DNA of 64,000 nt from Caproicibacterium lactatifermentans (GTDB lineage Bacteria; Bacillota; Clostridia; Oscillospirales; Acutalibacteraceae), in assembly GCF_013315815.1 (NCBI RefSeq), contig NZ_CP046051.1, positions 1,116,001 through 1,180,000 on the forward strand, written 5' to 3'. The number at the start of each line of letters is the position of its first letter. Position 1 is the first letter of the stretch. This document shows, piece by piece, positions 35,253-42,721 of this stretch. Made by a program: the position numbers and the translations under genes. The notes under the pieces were generated by a model. The model saw only the letters and a list, made by a program, of their open reading frames with translations, was not told where the DNA came from and did not search any database.

Positions 35253-36770
35253 TTACATAGGAATCAGCAGCATTCCCTGATTTTCCACAGTCTCACCGGC
35301 CAGGCCGTTCTCTTCCTGAATTGCCTGCACACTGGTGCAGTAATGGCGCGCGATGTCCCAAAGCTTTTCACCGGCGTCTGCGAAGTAAATGCACAAAGCT
35401 GCTGTATCCTGCTGTTTCGTATGCGCCGTGTCCTCTTCTATTTCTGTGATAAACTTAAAAGTCTGCAGGCCATATACCTCTGCTGTCAGCAGTATCTCGG
35501 CTTTTAAGTCCATTTCACCGCCTGCAAGATGATAGTTCAGGCTAAGTACACTGCCCTCCGCAGCACAGCGGGTATCGGTTTGTGTTTCGATTGGCTTGGT
35601 ACAGGTAAATTCCGTAGAACGCTCAAAATAAAAGGGTGTATTGTCCTTATTCAGTGCCAACACACAAATGGGGAGTTTTCCCACAAACTTCAGCTCGCCA
35701 TTTTCCACCGCCGCTGTCACCGTACACGGTTCACTCCACAAATCCAAAACTTTGGTCAGTCCATCGTCACACTGTACAGTAAACCGATGGGAACAAGTGT
35801 CGCTAACAATGCTGTTCAAACTTTCCAGTGTTTTTTGTTTGCGGGTAATATTCAGCTCATAAGTGCGGGAATACGCGTCAACCAACGCCGTGACAGTCTT
35901 CGGTGTAAAGCAGGTCACAGATGCCAAAAGATGCACATGTGTATCAAAAGCAGAGGATTCCCCACTATAATCTTCCTGTACCTGTATTTCAACACCGGAG
36001 ACAGTCAGCTGTATGCGGCACGTCGTCTGTGCAGAAATGCCGTCGCAGTCCAGCAGCTGTGTAAACGGCATGACATATTCCATAAACTCCGGTTCCGCAT
36101 TTTCGTTCCCAGAGGCATATAAAATATGCAAATGCACTTCACCTGCCGCCATTACCTGCCCCTCCATAGGCTCGGCCGACTTTAAAACGGCACAGGTATC
36201 CGTACGCAGAATGGTTTCTGCCGGGGTTTTCCCTGGTGTCAGCTCCAGTGTATCTTCAACAGTAAAGGGCTGCTGTGAAAAGCTGGAAAACATACTGCAG
36301 CTTAGTTCTTTGGTCTGTTGTTCCATATCTTTATCATCCGCAGAAGTGACAATTTCCATATCACTGCTTCCACAGACACGTGCACAGACAGAAAAAGCCC
36401 CATGAATATCCAAACGGCGCGGGCTTGTTGGACGACAGTTGATGTATTCCACCCGGGTAGATGTCAGAATGCGCGGCCGTTCGGACGGCTGCTTGAGGGT
36501 AATGGCCGTTAAATACGGACTTTCCGTTTCGTAGCATCGGACCGCTTTTCCTCCTGCATCCAGATAATACACCCGTACTGCACAGGTGCCCTCTACCTCC
36601 AGCCGATCGCCGGACACGCTGCGGGAAGTAATGCTTGGGCACACCTGACACTTCAGAATACGCTGTATATCCGGGCAGTAATCCGGCAGACTGATGTCCA
36701 GATCGATAGGCTGTTCCTGACAGCCGTCATAAATGACTTCGCTTGCAGAAAGCACCTCACGGTTAAGCAT
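35253..36770 (-). CDS. sipL: SipL-type spore coat protein (DUF3794 repeats plus LysM)
   Basis: A 505-residue protein with several SPOCS/DUF3794 modules, most clearly at about 30-120 (DISLPDYCPDIQRILKC) and again in the central parts, and a C-terminal LysM domain (about 458-505: AGEKLWDIARHYCTSVQAIQEENGL). In Clostridioides difficile SipL binds SpoIVA through its LysM domain and replaces SpoVID. Adjacency to spoIVA supports that role here. There is no signal peptide, consistent with a mother-cell protein. Confidence 0.88.
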   Translation of the reverse strand: MLNREVLSASEVIYDGCQEQPIDLDISLPDYCPDIQRILKCQVCPSITSRSVSGDRLEVEGTCAVRVYYLDAGGKAVRCYETESPYLTAITLKQPSERPRILTSTRVEYINCRPTSPRRLDIHGAFSVCARVCGSSDMEIVTSADDKDMEQQTKELSCSMFSSFSQQPFTVEDTLELTPGKTPAETILRTDTCAVLKSAEPMEGQVMAAGEVHLHILYASGNENAEPEFMEYVMPFTQLLDCDGISAQTTCRIQLTVSGVEIQVQEDYSGESSAFDTHVHLLASVTCFTPKTVTALVDAYSRTYELNITRKQKTLESLNSIVSDTCSHRFTVQCDDGLTKVLDLWSEPCTVTAAVENGELKFVGKLPICVLALNKDNTPFYFERSTEFTCTKPIETQTDTRCAAEGSVLSLNYHLAGGEMDLKAEILLTAEVYGLQTFKFITEIEEDTAHTKQQDTAALCIYFADAGEKLWDIARHYCTSVQAIQEENGLAGETVENQGMLLIPM

Positions 36771-36863
36771 ATTGATAATCTCTCCTTTTCCTTTTCTGGC
36801 ACATCATATTCCAAAAGTGCCTGTAATATGCCTGCCAGCAGCAGAGGAAAGACAGGAAACTGC

Positions 36864-36908
36864 AAAAAGGTCTGACATCTGTTTAGAAAACAGATGTCAG
36901 ACCTTTTT
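36864..36908 (-). terminator. perfect 21-bp inverted repeat, bidirectional-type terminator
   Basis: Arms 36864-36884 and 36888-36908 are exact reverse complements with loop AGA and A/T runs at the outer ends. The element separates spoVM (upstream) from sipL (downstream) on the minus strand and would also stop plus-strand transcripts. Confidence 0.9.
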
Positions 36909-36947
36909 AAATACTGTGCAGATTCAAATATCCGTATACGCGCCCAC

Positions 36948-37043
36948 TCAGCGTTGGGAATCTGGTTTTTCCTTCTGAATATGGAACCATTTCCTCAGGA
37001 AAAAGCTGAGTACCTTTGAACTGTGTACCACTACGATTTTCAC
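36948..37043 (-). CDS. spoVM: SpoVM, small amphipathic coat-anchoring peptide
   Basis: A 31-codon gene starting with GTG (37041-37043), with GGGGGG 7 nt upstream. The peptide begins MKIVVVHSSKVLSFFLRK. It has the SpoVM layout: a short hydrophobic start, KxxSKVL in place of the KLPKFL turn, then an amphipathic helix ending in basic residues. In Bacillus the 26-residue SpoVM recognises the curved forespore membrane and anchors SpoIVA. The proline of that turn is Ser9 here. Gene position 1.7 kb upstream of spoIVA and next to sipL supports the call. Confidence 0.8.
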   Translation of the reverse strand: MKIVVVHSSKVLSFFLRKWFHIQKEKPDSQR

Positions 37044-37057
37044 AGAAAATCCCCCCA

Positions 37058-37225
37058 TTAACCACAGCGCCGGGTAAGCGAGATACCTAGGCAGACCAGC
37101 AGAACCGCCACAATAAAGAGAATCAGCCCTATCGGGCAGAAGGTGGAAAGCATCAGTCCTACGCCAAACGCAACCGCGCAGGGAACTCCTTTCCCTTTCA
37201 TGCACTGCTGAAAATGTCCACGCAT
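37058..37225 (-). CDS. small one- or two-TM protein upstream of spoVM
   Basis: A 55-codon ORF that I do not recognise as a named family. The N-terminus is basic (MRGHFQQCMKGKG). It is followed by a hydrophobic stretch (about 15-48: AFGVGLMLSTFCPIG then LILFIVAVLLVCLG) broken by one Pro-Ile-Gly, and it ends SLTRRCG. The ATG at 37225 has GGCGGTGA upstream; a second ATG lies eight codons in. It ends 14 nt before the spoVM start, so the two are probably translated from one mRNA. Confidence 0.6.
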   Translation of the reverse strand: MRGHFQQCMKGKGVPCAVAFGVGLMLSTFCPIGLILFIVAVLLVCLGISLTRRCG

Positions 37226-37293
37226 CGGCTCACCGCCTTTACTGGTTGATAACCCAGTATATACGCTGACGGAATTATCTGTGCATCTTTCGT

Positions 37294-37929
37294 TTAATTT
37301 TTTTCGCCGCTAAGTACATAAATAATGACATTGCCGCCAAGGACGGTAATAGTTGCATCGTCACTTTCAATAATGTTGCTGGTACCAATGGGGTTGTCGG
37401 AAGTCATAACGCTTTCTGTCAACGGGTACTTCATACCAGTATAGGAAACTGTAGCATTCGGTGCACCGAAAGGATAGACAGAAGCTGTGCTTCCCTTCAT
37501 CCCCCGCAAGTGCAGCCGTCCACCCGGCATGAAGAAAAGCTTTTCATTGTCCGACACCATGACTCCATGGCCACCCAAGTTGCTGATGTACTGCAGGACC
37601 GCAGCATTGGCATACGAATGGTCAAACCGACCGCCCAGTGCGCCAAACAAGATAAAATCCTTATACCCACGGTGCAGGCCCTCTTTAACTGCAGAAAGAG
37701 TATCGGTATCGTCCTTCTCACGCATCAGACGAACGGTTTCCACGCCCGCCGGTGGCTGCGCCTTTATAGAGTCAAAATCGCCAATCAGCAGATTCGGCTT
37801 AATCTTGGCTGCAAGCGCAGTATCCAAACCGCCGTCTGCACAAATAACAAAGGAATCCTCTACATGATATTCCCGAAAAATTGACAAGTTTTTTACTGGA
37901 GCAGAGCCAATGACGATACATTGATTCAT
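37294..37929 (-). CDS. thiN: thiamine diphosphokinase
   Basis: Transfers pyrophosphate from ATP to thiamine to make thiamine diphosphate. The 211-residue protein has the N-terminal catalytic domain (ICADGGLDTA, LIGDFDSI, EKDDTDTLSA, GGRFDHSYAN) and the C-terminal beta domain with TxSNEF-like variants. The ATG at 37929 forms an ATGA overlap with the rsgA stop, so I prefer it over an ATG four codons upstream that sits on the AAGGA itself. It closes the superoperon that starts at yicC. Confidence 0.93.
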   Translation of the reverse strand: MNQCIVIGSAPVKNLSIFREYHVEDSFVICADGGLDTALAAKIKPNLLIGDFDSIKAQPPAGVETVRLMREKDDTDTLSAVKEGLHRGYKDFILFGALGGRFDHSYANAAVLQYISNLGGHGVMVSDNEKLFFMPGGRLHLRGMKGSTASVYPFGAPNATVSYTGMKYPLTESVMTSDNPIGTSNIIESDDATITVLGGNVIIYVLSGEKN

Positions 37930-38813
37930 TTTTGATTCCATTCCTTTCTATCCTTTAATTCCTGATAGATTGCGGCATAGCTGTCATGGCGCGAACGGGG
38001 TATTTCTCCGTTCCGCACCGCGCTAAGAACAGCGCAGCCTTTTTCACAGATATGCGAACATCCCTGAAACTGACAATGCCCAAGGTGGGGTGCAAATTCC
38101 CGAAAACAGTACTGCAGCTCATCTTTCTGAAAAGCGTGGTACCGTTCGGTACAGATTGAGGAAAAACCCGGCGTATCTGCCACCAGTCCACCTTCCGGAA
38201 GATGAAGCAGTTCTACTTGACGCGTCGTATGCCTCCCGCGCCCCAGCTTGTGACTAATTTCGCCGGTTGCTAAAGACAGCTCCGGATACAGTGCATTGAG
38301 CAAAGAAGATTTGCCTGCACCGGTATTGCCCGTCAGCACTGTTATTTTGCCTTTCAGAAAGGGGCGGATTGCCTCTACTCCACTATTAGTCGCGGAAGAA
38401 ATGGAAAAGCACCGGAAACCAGCCTGCCGATAAATATCGCAGAGCCAGTCGCCGCTTTCCAAATCAGTTTTAGAAACGGCAACAGCAGGTTCAATCTGCT
38501 GTTGTTCCGCCGCCGCAATCAGCTTGTCGATAATCAGCGTACTGGGTGTTGGGTCACATACTGACACCACTATCAGTAATTGGTCGATATTTGCAACCGG
38601 TGGGCGTACCAAAAAATTTCGCCGTGGCAGCAGCTCTTCAATATAGCCGCTTCCGCTTTCCGGACGAAACCGGACATGGTCTCCCACCACTGGCTTCTCG
38701 CCGGTTTTGCGGAAGCGCCCACACGCGCGGCACTCTGTTTCTATGCCTGCAGGCGTTTCCACCTGATAAAATCCGCTGAGACTCTTTAAAATGACACCTT
38801 CACACATTTCCAT
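37926..38813 (-). CDS. rsgA: ribosome small-subunit-dependent GTPase A
   Basis: Circularly permuted GTPase that checks 30S subunit maturation. The N-terminal OB-fold (about 5-65) is followed by G4 AVSKTDLE, G1 GNTGAGKSSLLNAL and G3 DTPGFSS in permuted order. The zinc-binding C-terminus has CQFQGCSHICEKGC. At 295 residues it is complete. It starts 1 nt after prkC and overlaps thiN. Confidence 0.96.
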   Translation of the reverse strand: MEMCEGVILKSLSGFYQVETPAGIETECRACGRFRKTGEKPVVGDHVRFRPESGSGYIEELLPRRNFLVRPPVANIDQLLIVVSVCDPTPSTLIIDKLIAAAEQQQIEPAVAVSKTDLESGDWLCDIYRQAGFRCFSISSATNSGVEAIRPFLKGKITVLTGNTGAGKSSLLNALYPELSLATGEISHKLGRGRHTTRQVELLHLPEGGLVADTPGFSSICTERYHAFQKDELQYCFREFAPHLGHCQFQGCSHICEKGCAVLSAVRNGEIPRSRHDSYAAIYQELKDRKEWNQK

Positions 38814-38814
38814 A

Positions 38815-40920
38815 TTATTTTTTCACCGCCGATGAAGAGGAAGAATTCTCTCCACTGGAAAACGATGAAGAGGTAGAGGAGGAAGACTGATTGGAAGAAG
38901 AAGAGGAGGAAGACTGGTTGCTTTGTGAAACATCACTGCTGCTCACCGCTGAAGAAGAAACCTGCTGATCCTGGTAGTCTCCACGCCATGTAACCTCCCA
39001 ATTACCCGTATCAAAGTTCAGCCGATACTTAATATATTTTTGCCCATCCAACTCTACCAGCAGTTCCTTTATCCCACTGCTGTCTGTAAAGCGGCCCGTC
39101 CAAGTATTATTAGAAGCCGGATTAACCGTTTCGCTTCCCTGTTGAATGCCGTCCAGATAATAGGATAAATCAACACTATGGGAAACATTGGTCGGCAGCT
39201 GAACAACGACCTTTACCTCTTTTTCATTCTTTCCAGAACTATAGTTAACTGTTATCGTATCGCCCTTTTTCGCAGTATTCCCTGCACCCGGAGAAATAGA
39301 AGTAACATAATAAGCTTCTCTGTTTGTATTATCATGAGCAACCGCCGACACATGGAAGCCAGCACTTTCTAATGTCTTTTTGGCCTCACTTAAGGTCTTT
39401 CCCACAACATCAGGAATCGTCATGGAGCCGGGGCCCGTGCTGATATAAACCGTAATGGTTTTCCCTTTTTCAACGCTGGACCCTGCCGCAGGACTGGTAG
39501 AAATTGCATTCCCAATATCGACCGTATCACTGGAGTGATTCTGGAAAGAGGCCAGCAGACCGCTTTCTTTCAGAGTCTGTTCAGCCGCTGCTCTTGTCTG
39601 GTTAGATACATCCGGGACGACAGCGGAATCGACACTTTTCACAACAGAAAGCGAAACTTTGGAACCAGGTGTTACCATTGTACCATTTTGGGGGTCTTGG
39701 GCTGTAATAGTGCCGGCATCCTTGCTGTTGTCTGTTACATATTTAATATCGAACTGAAAATTGTTTGGATTGTTCGCCTGTACGGTAGAAAGCGTTTTCC
39801 CAACAAAATTATCCAGGGCAATTTTCGCCTGTGAATGCATTGCACCAGAAAGAACCAGAATAGCCGCTACAATCAAAAACGCTGCGATAATTCCGGTTGC
39901 AATAATGGGAGCCTTACTGCGCGTTTTTGTACGAGTTTGTGTTTCATCCGGATGATTGTCGGCATTCCCATCCTCTGTATAAACAAAATCGTCGTTATAT
40001 CCATGTTGTGGATTGATTTCAGTCGTATCTGTATCCAAATAATGCGTTGGTTTATCATTATTGGAATAATACTGATAGTGGAACCGTACTCCCGGGTCCT
40101 GTTCAAAAGTACTGATGTCCCGCAGCATCTGTGCGGCAGACTGATAGCGCTGCATTGGGTCTTTCTGCATTGCTTTCAAAGTGATTTCCTGCAGGCCCAT
40201 CGGAATGTCCGGATTGATTTCCCGCGGCGGGCGCGGGTCCGTCTGCAACTGCATAATAGCGACAGAAACCGCATTTTCCGCCTCAAACGGAAGCTGTCCG
40301 GTCGTCATCTCATACAGCATGACACCTACAGAATAGATATCCGCTTTTTCGTCTGTAAGGTCACCGCGGGCCTGTTCCGGTGCAATATAGTGAACGGACC
40401 CAATTGCTTTATCCGTCATAGTACGCGTTTCACTGCGGGCAAAGCGTGCTATTCCAAAGTCAGTGACTTTGATATGTCCATTTGGCAGGACCATAATATT
40501 CTGCGGTTTAATGTCGCGGTGGACAATTCCGCGCTCATGTGCATGCTGTAGAGCCTGCAAAATTTCCATAGTGAAGTGCAGTGCCTTATGCCAGTCCACA
40601 TTGGGCTGCTGGTCCAGGTACTGTTTTAGCGTAGTTCCATCAATATATTCTTCAACAATATACTGAATCTGGTCACCAAAACTGACGTCATATACTTTTA
40701 CAATATTGGGGTGCGAAAGCAGCGCAATCGCTTTGCTCTCATTTTTAAAACGCCGAATGAATTCTGCGTTGTGTAGGTACTCGTCCTTTAAAATTTTGAT
40801 GGCAACTGTACGCTCATCCAGCGTGTCGTATGCACGGTATACCAGTGCCATACCGCCCATACCGACCAGTTCATGGATTTCATACCGTCCATCAAGGCGT
40901 TTCCCAGTATATTTGTCCAT
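38815..40920 (-). CDS. prkC: PASTA-domain serine/threonine protein kinase PrkC
   Basis: Membrane Ser/Thr kinase that senses peptidoglycan fragments. The cytosolic kinase domain (about 12-270) has GMGGMALVYRA, VAIKIL, HRDIKPQN and DFGIARF. A membrane segment lies at about 338-359. Outside are three PASTA repeats (366-429, 430-496, 497-563) and a beta-rich domain (564-653). The last 48 residues (654-701) are a Ser-rich tail with about 29 serines. It is 23 nt downstream of its phosphatase gene prpC. Confidence 0.96.
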   Translation of the reverse strand: MDKYTGKRLDGRYEIHELVGMGGMALVYRAYDTLDERTVAIKILKDEYLHNAEFIRRFKNESKAIALLSHPNIVKVYDVSFGDQIQYIVEEYIDGTTLKQYLDQQPNVDWHKALHFTMEILQALQHAHERGIVHRDIKPQNIMVLPNGHIKVTDFGIARFARSETRTMTDKAIGSVHYIAPEQARGDLTDEKADIYSVGVMLYEMTTGQLPFEAENAVSVAIMQLQTDPRPPREINPDIPMGLQEITLKAMQKDPMQRYQSAAQMLRDISTFEQDPGVRFHYQYYSNNDKPTHYLDTDTTEINPQHGYNDDFVYTEDGNADNHPDETQTRTKTRSKAPIIATGIIAAFLIVAAILVLSGAMHSQAKIALDNFVGKTLSTVQANNPNNFQFDIKYVTDNSKDAGTITAQDPQNGTMVTPGSKVSLSVVKSVDSAVVPDVSNQTRAAAEQTLKESGLLASFQNHSSDTVDIGNAISTSPAAGSSVEKGKTITVYISTGPGSMTIPDVVGKTLSEAKKTLESAGFHVSAVAHDNTNREAYYVTSISPGAGNTAKKGDTITVNYSSGKNEKEVKVVVQLPTNVSHSVDLSYYLDGIQQGSETVNPASNNTWTGRFTDSSGIKELLVELDGQKYIKYRLNFDTGNWEVTWRGDYQDQQVSSSAVSSSDVSQSNQSSSSSSSNQSSSSTSSSFSSGENSSSSSAVKK

Positions 40921-40943
40921 TTACCGAAAGCACCTCCTGCGCG

Positions 40944-41681
40944 TCAGTTTTCGATAACAGCAACAGTAATATTATCACTGCCGCCGCTTTCTTTTGCTGC
41001 GCTGACCAACTTTTCAGCAAGCTGCTGTCCCGTATACTGCTGAGAAAAAGTATAGAGGTCCTCTTTTTCTAGGTAATTGGACAACCCATCTGTACACAGA
41101 ATAAGCAGACTTCTCCCCTCAAAGGGGACCTCGTTGTAGTCGACCAGTACAGAGGGCTCTATCCCCAGCGCACGCGTAATAATATTCTTTTGCGGGTGTA
41201 CTTTTGCCTGTTGCTCTGTCAAATCACCGCTGTCTACAAGCTCCTGAACCATAGAATGGTCCGTAGTAATCTGCTTAGCTTCATCCGGTGTTACCAAATA
41301 GGCACGGCTGTCACCAGCGTGCGCAATACGTGCAACGCCATCACATACAATCGCCGAAACAACGGTAGTACCCATTCCCTTCAGCTCTTCATCTTCACGG
41401 GAACGGTCATAAACAGCTGTGTTGGCTTTATAAATAGCCGAAACCATCAACTCTCGTATTGCATCGTCATTATGGGACTGATTTTCCCGAAAAAAAGCAT
41501 GGTATTGGCGCATCATGGCCTCTACTGCAACACTGCTTGCAATATTGCCGCCATTGACGCCTCCCATTCCGTCACAGACCACAGCCCACGCAATTCCGCT
41601 GGTAGTCAGGCCGCTTTTGCAGGCATCCTGATTTGACTGACGGACCAAACCAATATCTGTTTTATGACATACTTTAAACAT
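40944..41681 (-). CDS. prpC: PP2C-type protein phosphatase PrpC (Stp1)
   Basis: Metal-dependent phosphatase that reverses PrkC phosphorylation. The 245-residue protein has the PP2C motifs TDIGLVRQSNQD, VCDGMGGVNGG, AHAGDSRAYL, CTDGLSNYL and GGSDNITVAVIEN, with all metal-binding aspartates present. It starts inside the rlmN 3' end (8-bp overlap) with AGAGGTG upstream, and the order rlmN-prpC-prkC is conserved in Firmicutes. Confidence 0.96.
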   Translation of the reverse strand: MFKVCHKTDIGLVRQSNQDACKSGLTTSGIAWAVVCDGMGGVNGGNIASSVAVEAMMRQYHAFFRENQSHNDDAIRELMVSAIYKANTAVYDRSREDEELKGMGTTVVSAIVCDGVARIAHAGDSRAYLVTPDEAKQITTDHSMVQELVDSGDLTEQQAKVHPQKNIITRALGIEPSVLVDYNEVPFEGRSLLILCTDGLSNYLEKEDLYTFSQQYTGQQLAEKLVSAAKESGGSDNITVAVIEN

Positions 41682-42720
41682 GGGACACCTCTTCTTGTCT
41701 TCTGCGTCGAAGCTGTCCGCAGGAGGCGTTGATATCTGAACCCAAGGTTCGCCGCACGGTGGCGGTGATGCCGTGATGTTCCAAAATAGAGATAAAATGC
41801 TGCTGTTTTTCCAGAGGGCTTTTGCGGTAACCCGTTCCTGCTACACTGTTCACAGGAATAAGATTGACATGGCAAAGTGTTCCTTCCAGCCTTTCCGCCA
41901 GCTCTTTTGCACAGGCTTCACTGTCGTTGATACCTGAAATCATTGCATACTCATAAGAAACCCGCCTGCCTGTTACCTTTTCATAGTAGCGACATGCCTT
42001 TAAAAGTTCTTCTATTGAATATTTGCGGCTAATTGGCATGGTTTGGCTGCGAATCTGGTCATTTGGTGCATGCAGGGAAACCGACAGTGTCAATTGGTAG
42101 CGATGCTCCGCGAGGTCATAAATGCGGTCAACTAAGCCGCAAGTGGAAAGTGAAATATGGCGCATACCTATGTTCATGCCATCTATATTTGTTATTAATT
42201 CCAAAAAGCGCAGAACATTCTCATAATTGTCCAAAGGTTCTCCCATTCCCATTAAGACAATATTAGAAATGCGGACACCGCCGTCACGCTGAGCAGCCTG
42301 CACCTCGGCGACCATTTCTCCCGCTGTCATATTGCGGGAAAAACCACTTTTGCCAGTTGCACAGAAGGTGCAGTTCATCCGGCATCCAACCTGTGTGGAA
42401 ATACAAATAGTGCGCCCATGATGATAGTCCATGAGAACCGCTTCCACCAATTCACCATCATTCAGCTGAAAAAGGTACTTGCGGGTGCCGTCGATTTTAG
42501 AAACCAGCCGCTGTGCAATTTCGGCATTCGCTATGTAATACCGCTGTGCCAGTGCTTCCCGCAGTGCTTTGCTGACATTGGTCATTTCCGAAAATTTTTG
42601 AATCCCATTTTTCTGCAGCCAGGAAAACACCTGCTTTGCACGGTAGGAAGGCTGCCCTAAATCTGATAAAACCCGTGACAGTTCCTGCTGATTTTTTGAA
42701 CGAATATCTTCTGGCTCCAA
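41674..42720 (-). CDS. rlmN: dual-specificity RNA methyltransferase RlmN
   Basis: Radical-SAM enzyme that methylates A2503 of 23S rRNA and A37 of some tRNAs. The cluster motif CRMNCTFCATG is intact, as are GMGEPLDNYENV and the C-terminal catalytic cysteine in INASCGQLR. I place the start at a TTG (42718-42720), 1 nt after the rsmB stop, with AAGGAAG 6 nt upstream. An ATG at 42759 inside rsmB is the alternative and would add 13 residues. Confidence 0.94.
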   Translation of the reverse strand: MEPEDIRSKNQQELSRVLSDLGQPSYRAKQVFSWLQKNGIQKFSEMTNVSKALREALAQRYYIANAEIAQRLVSKIDGTRKYLFQLNDGELVEAVLMDYHHGRTICISTQVGCRMNCTFCATGKSGFSRNMTAGEMVAEVQAAQRDGGVRISNIVLMGMGEPLDNYENVLRFLELITNIDGMNIGMRHISLSTCGLVDRIYDLAEHRYQLTLSVSLHAPNDQIRSQTMPISRKYSIEELLKACRYYEKVTGRRVSYEYAMISGINDSEACAKELAERLEGTLCHVNLIPVNSVAGTGYRKSPLEKQQHFISILEHHGITATVRRTLGSDINASCGQLRRRRQEEVSHV

Positions 42721-42721
42721 C

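Noticed and set aside
34662-35507. 281-codon plus-strand ORF opposite spoIVA and sipL
   Set aside because: Antisense shadow of conserved genes, no start signals.
36948-37205. 85-codon reading that contains spoVM at its end
   Set aside because: The long version overlaps the small membrane-protein gene in another frame and has no start site; the internal GTG with GGGGGG explains the conserved part.
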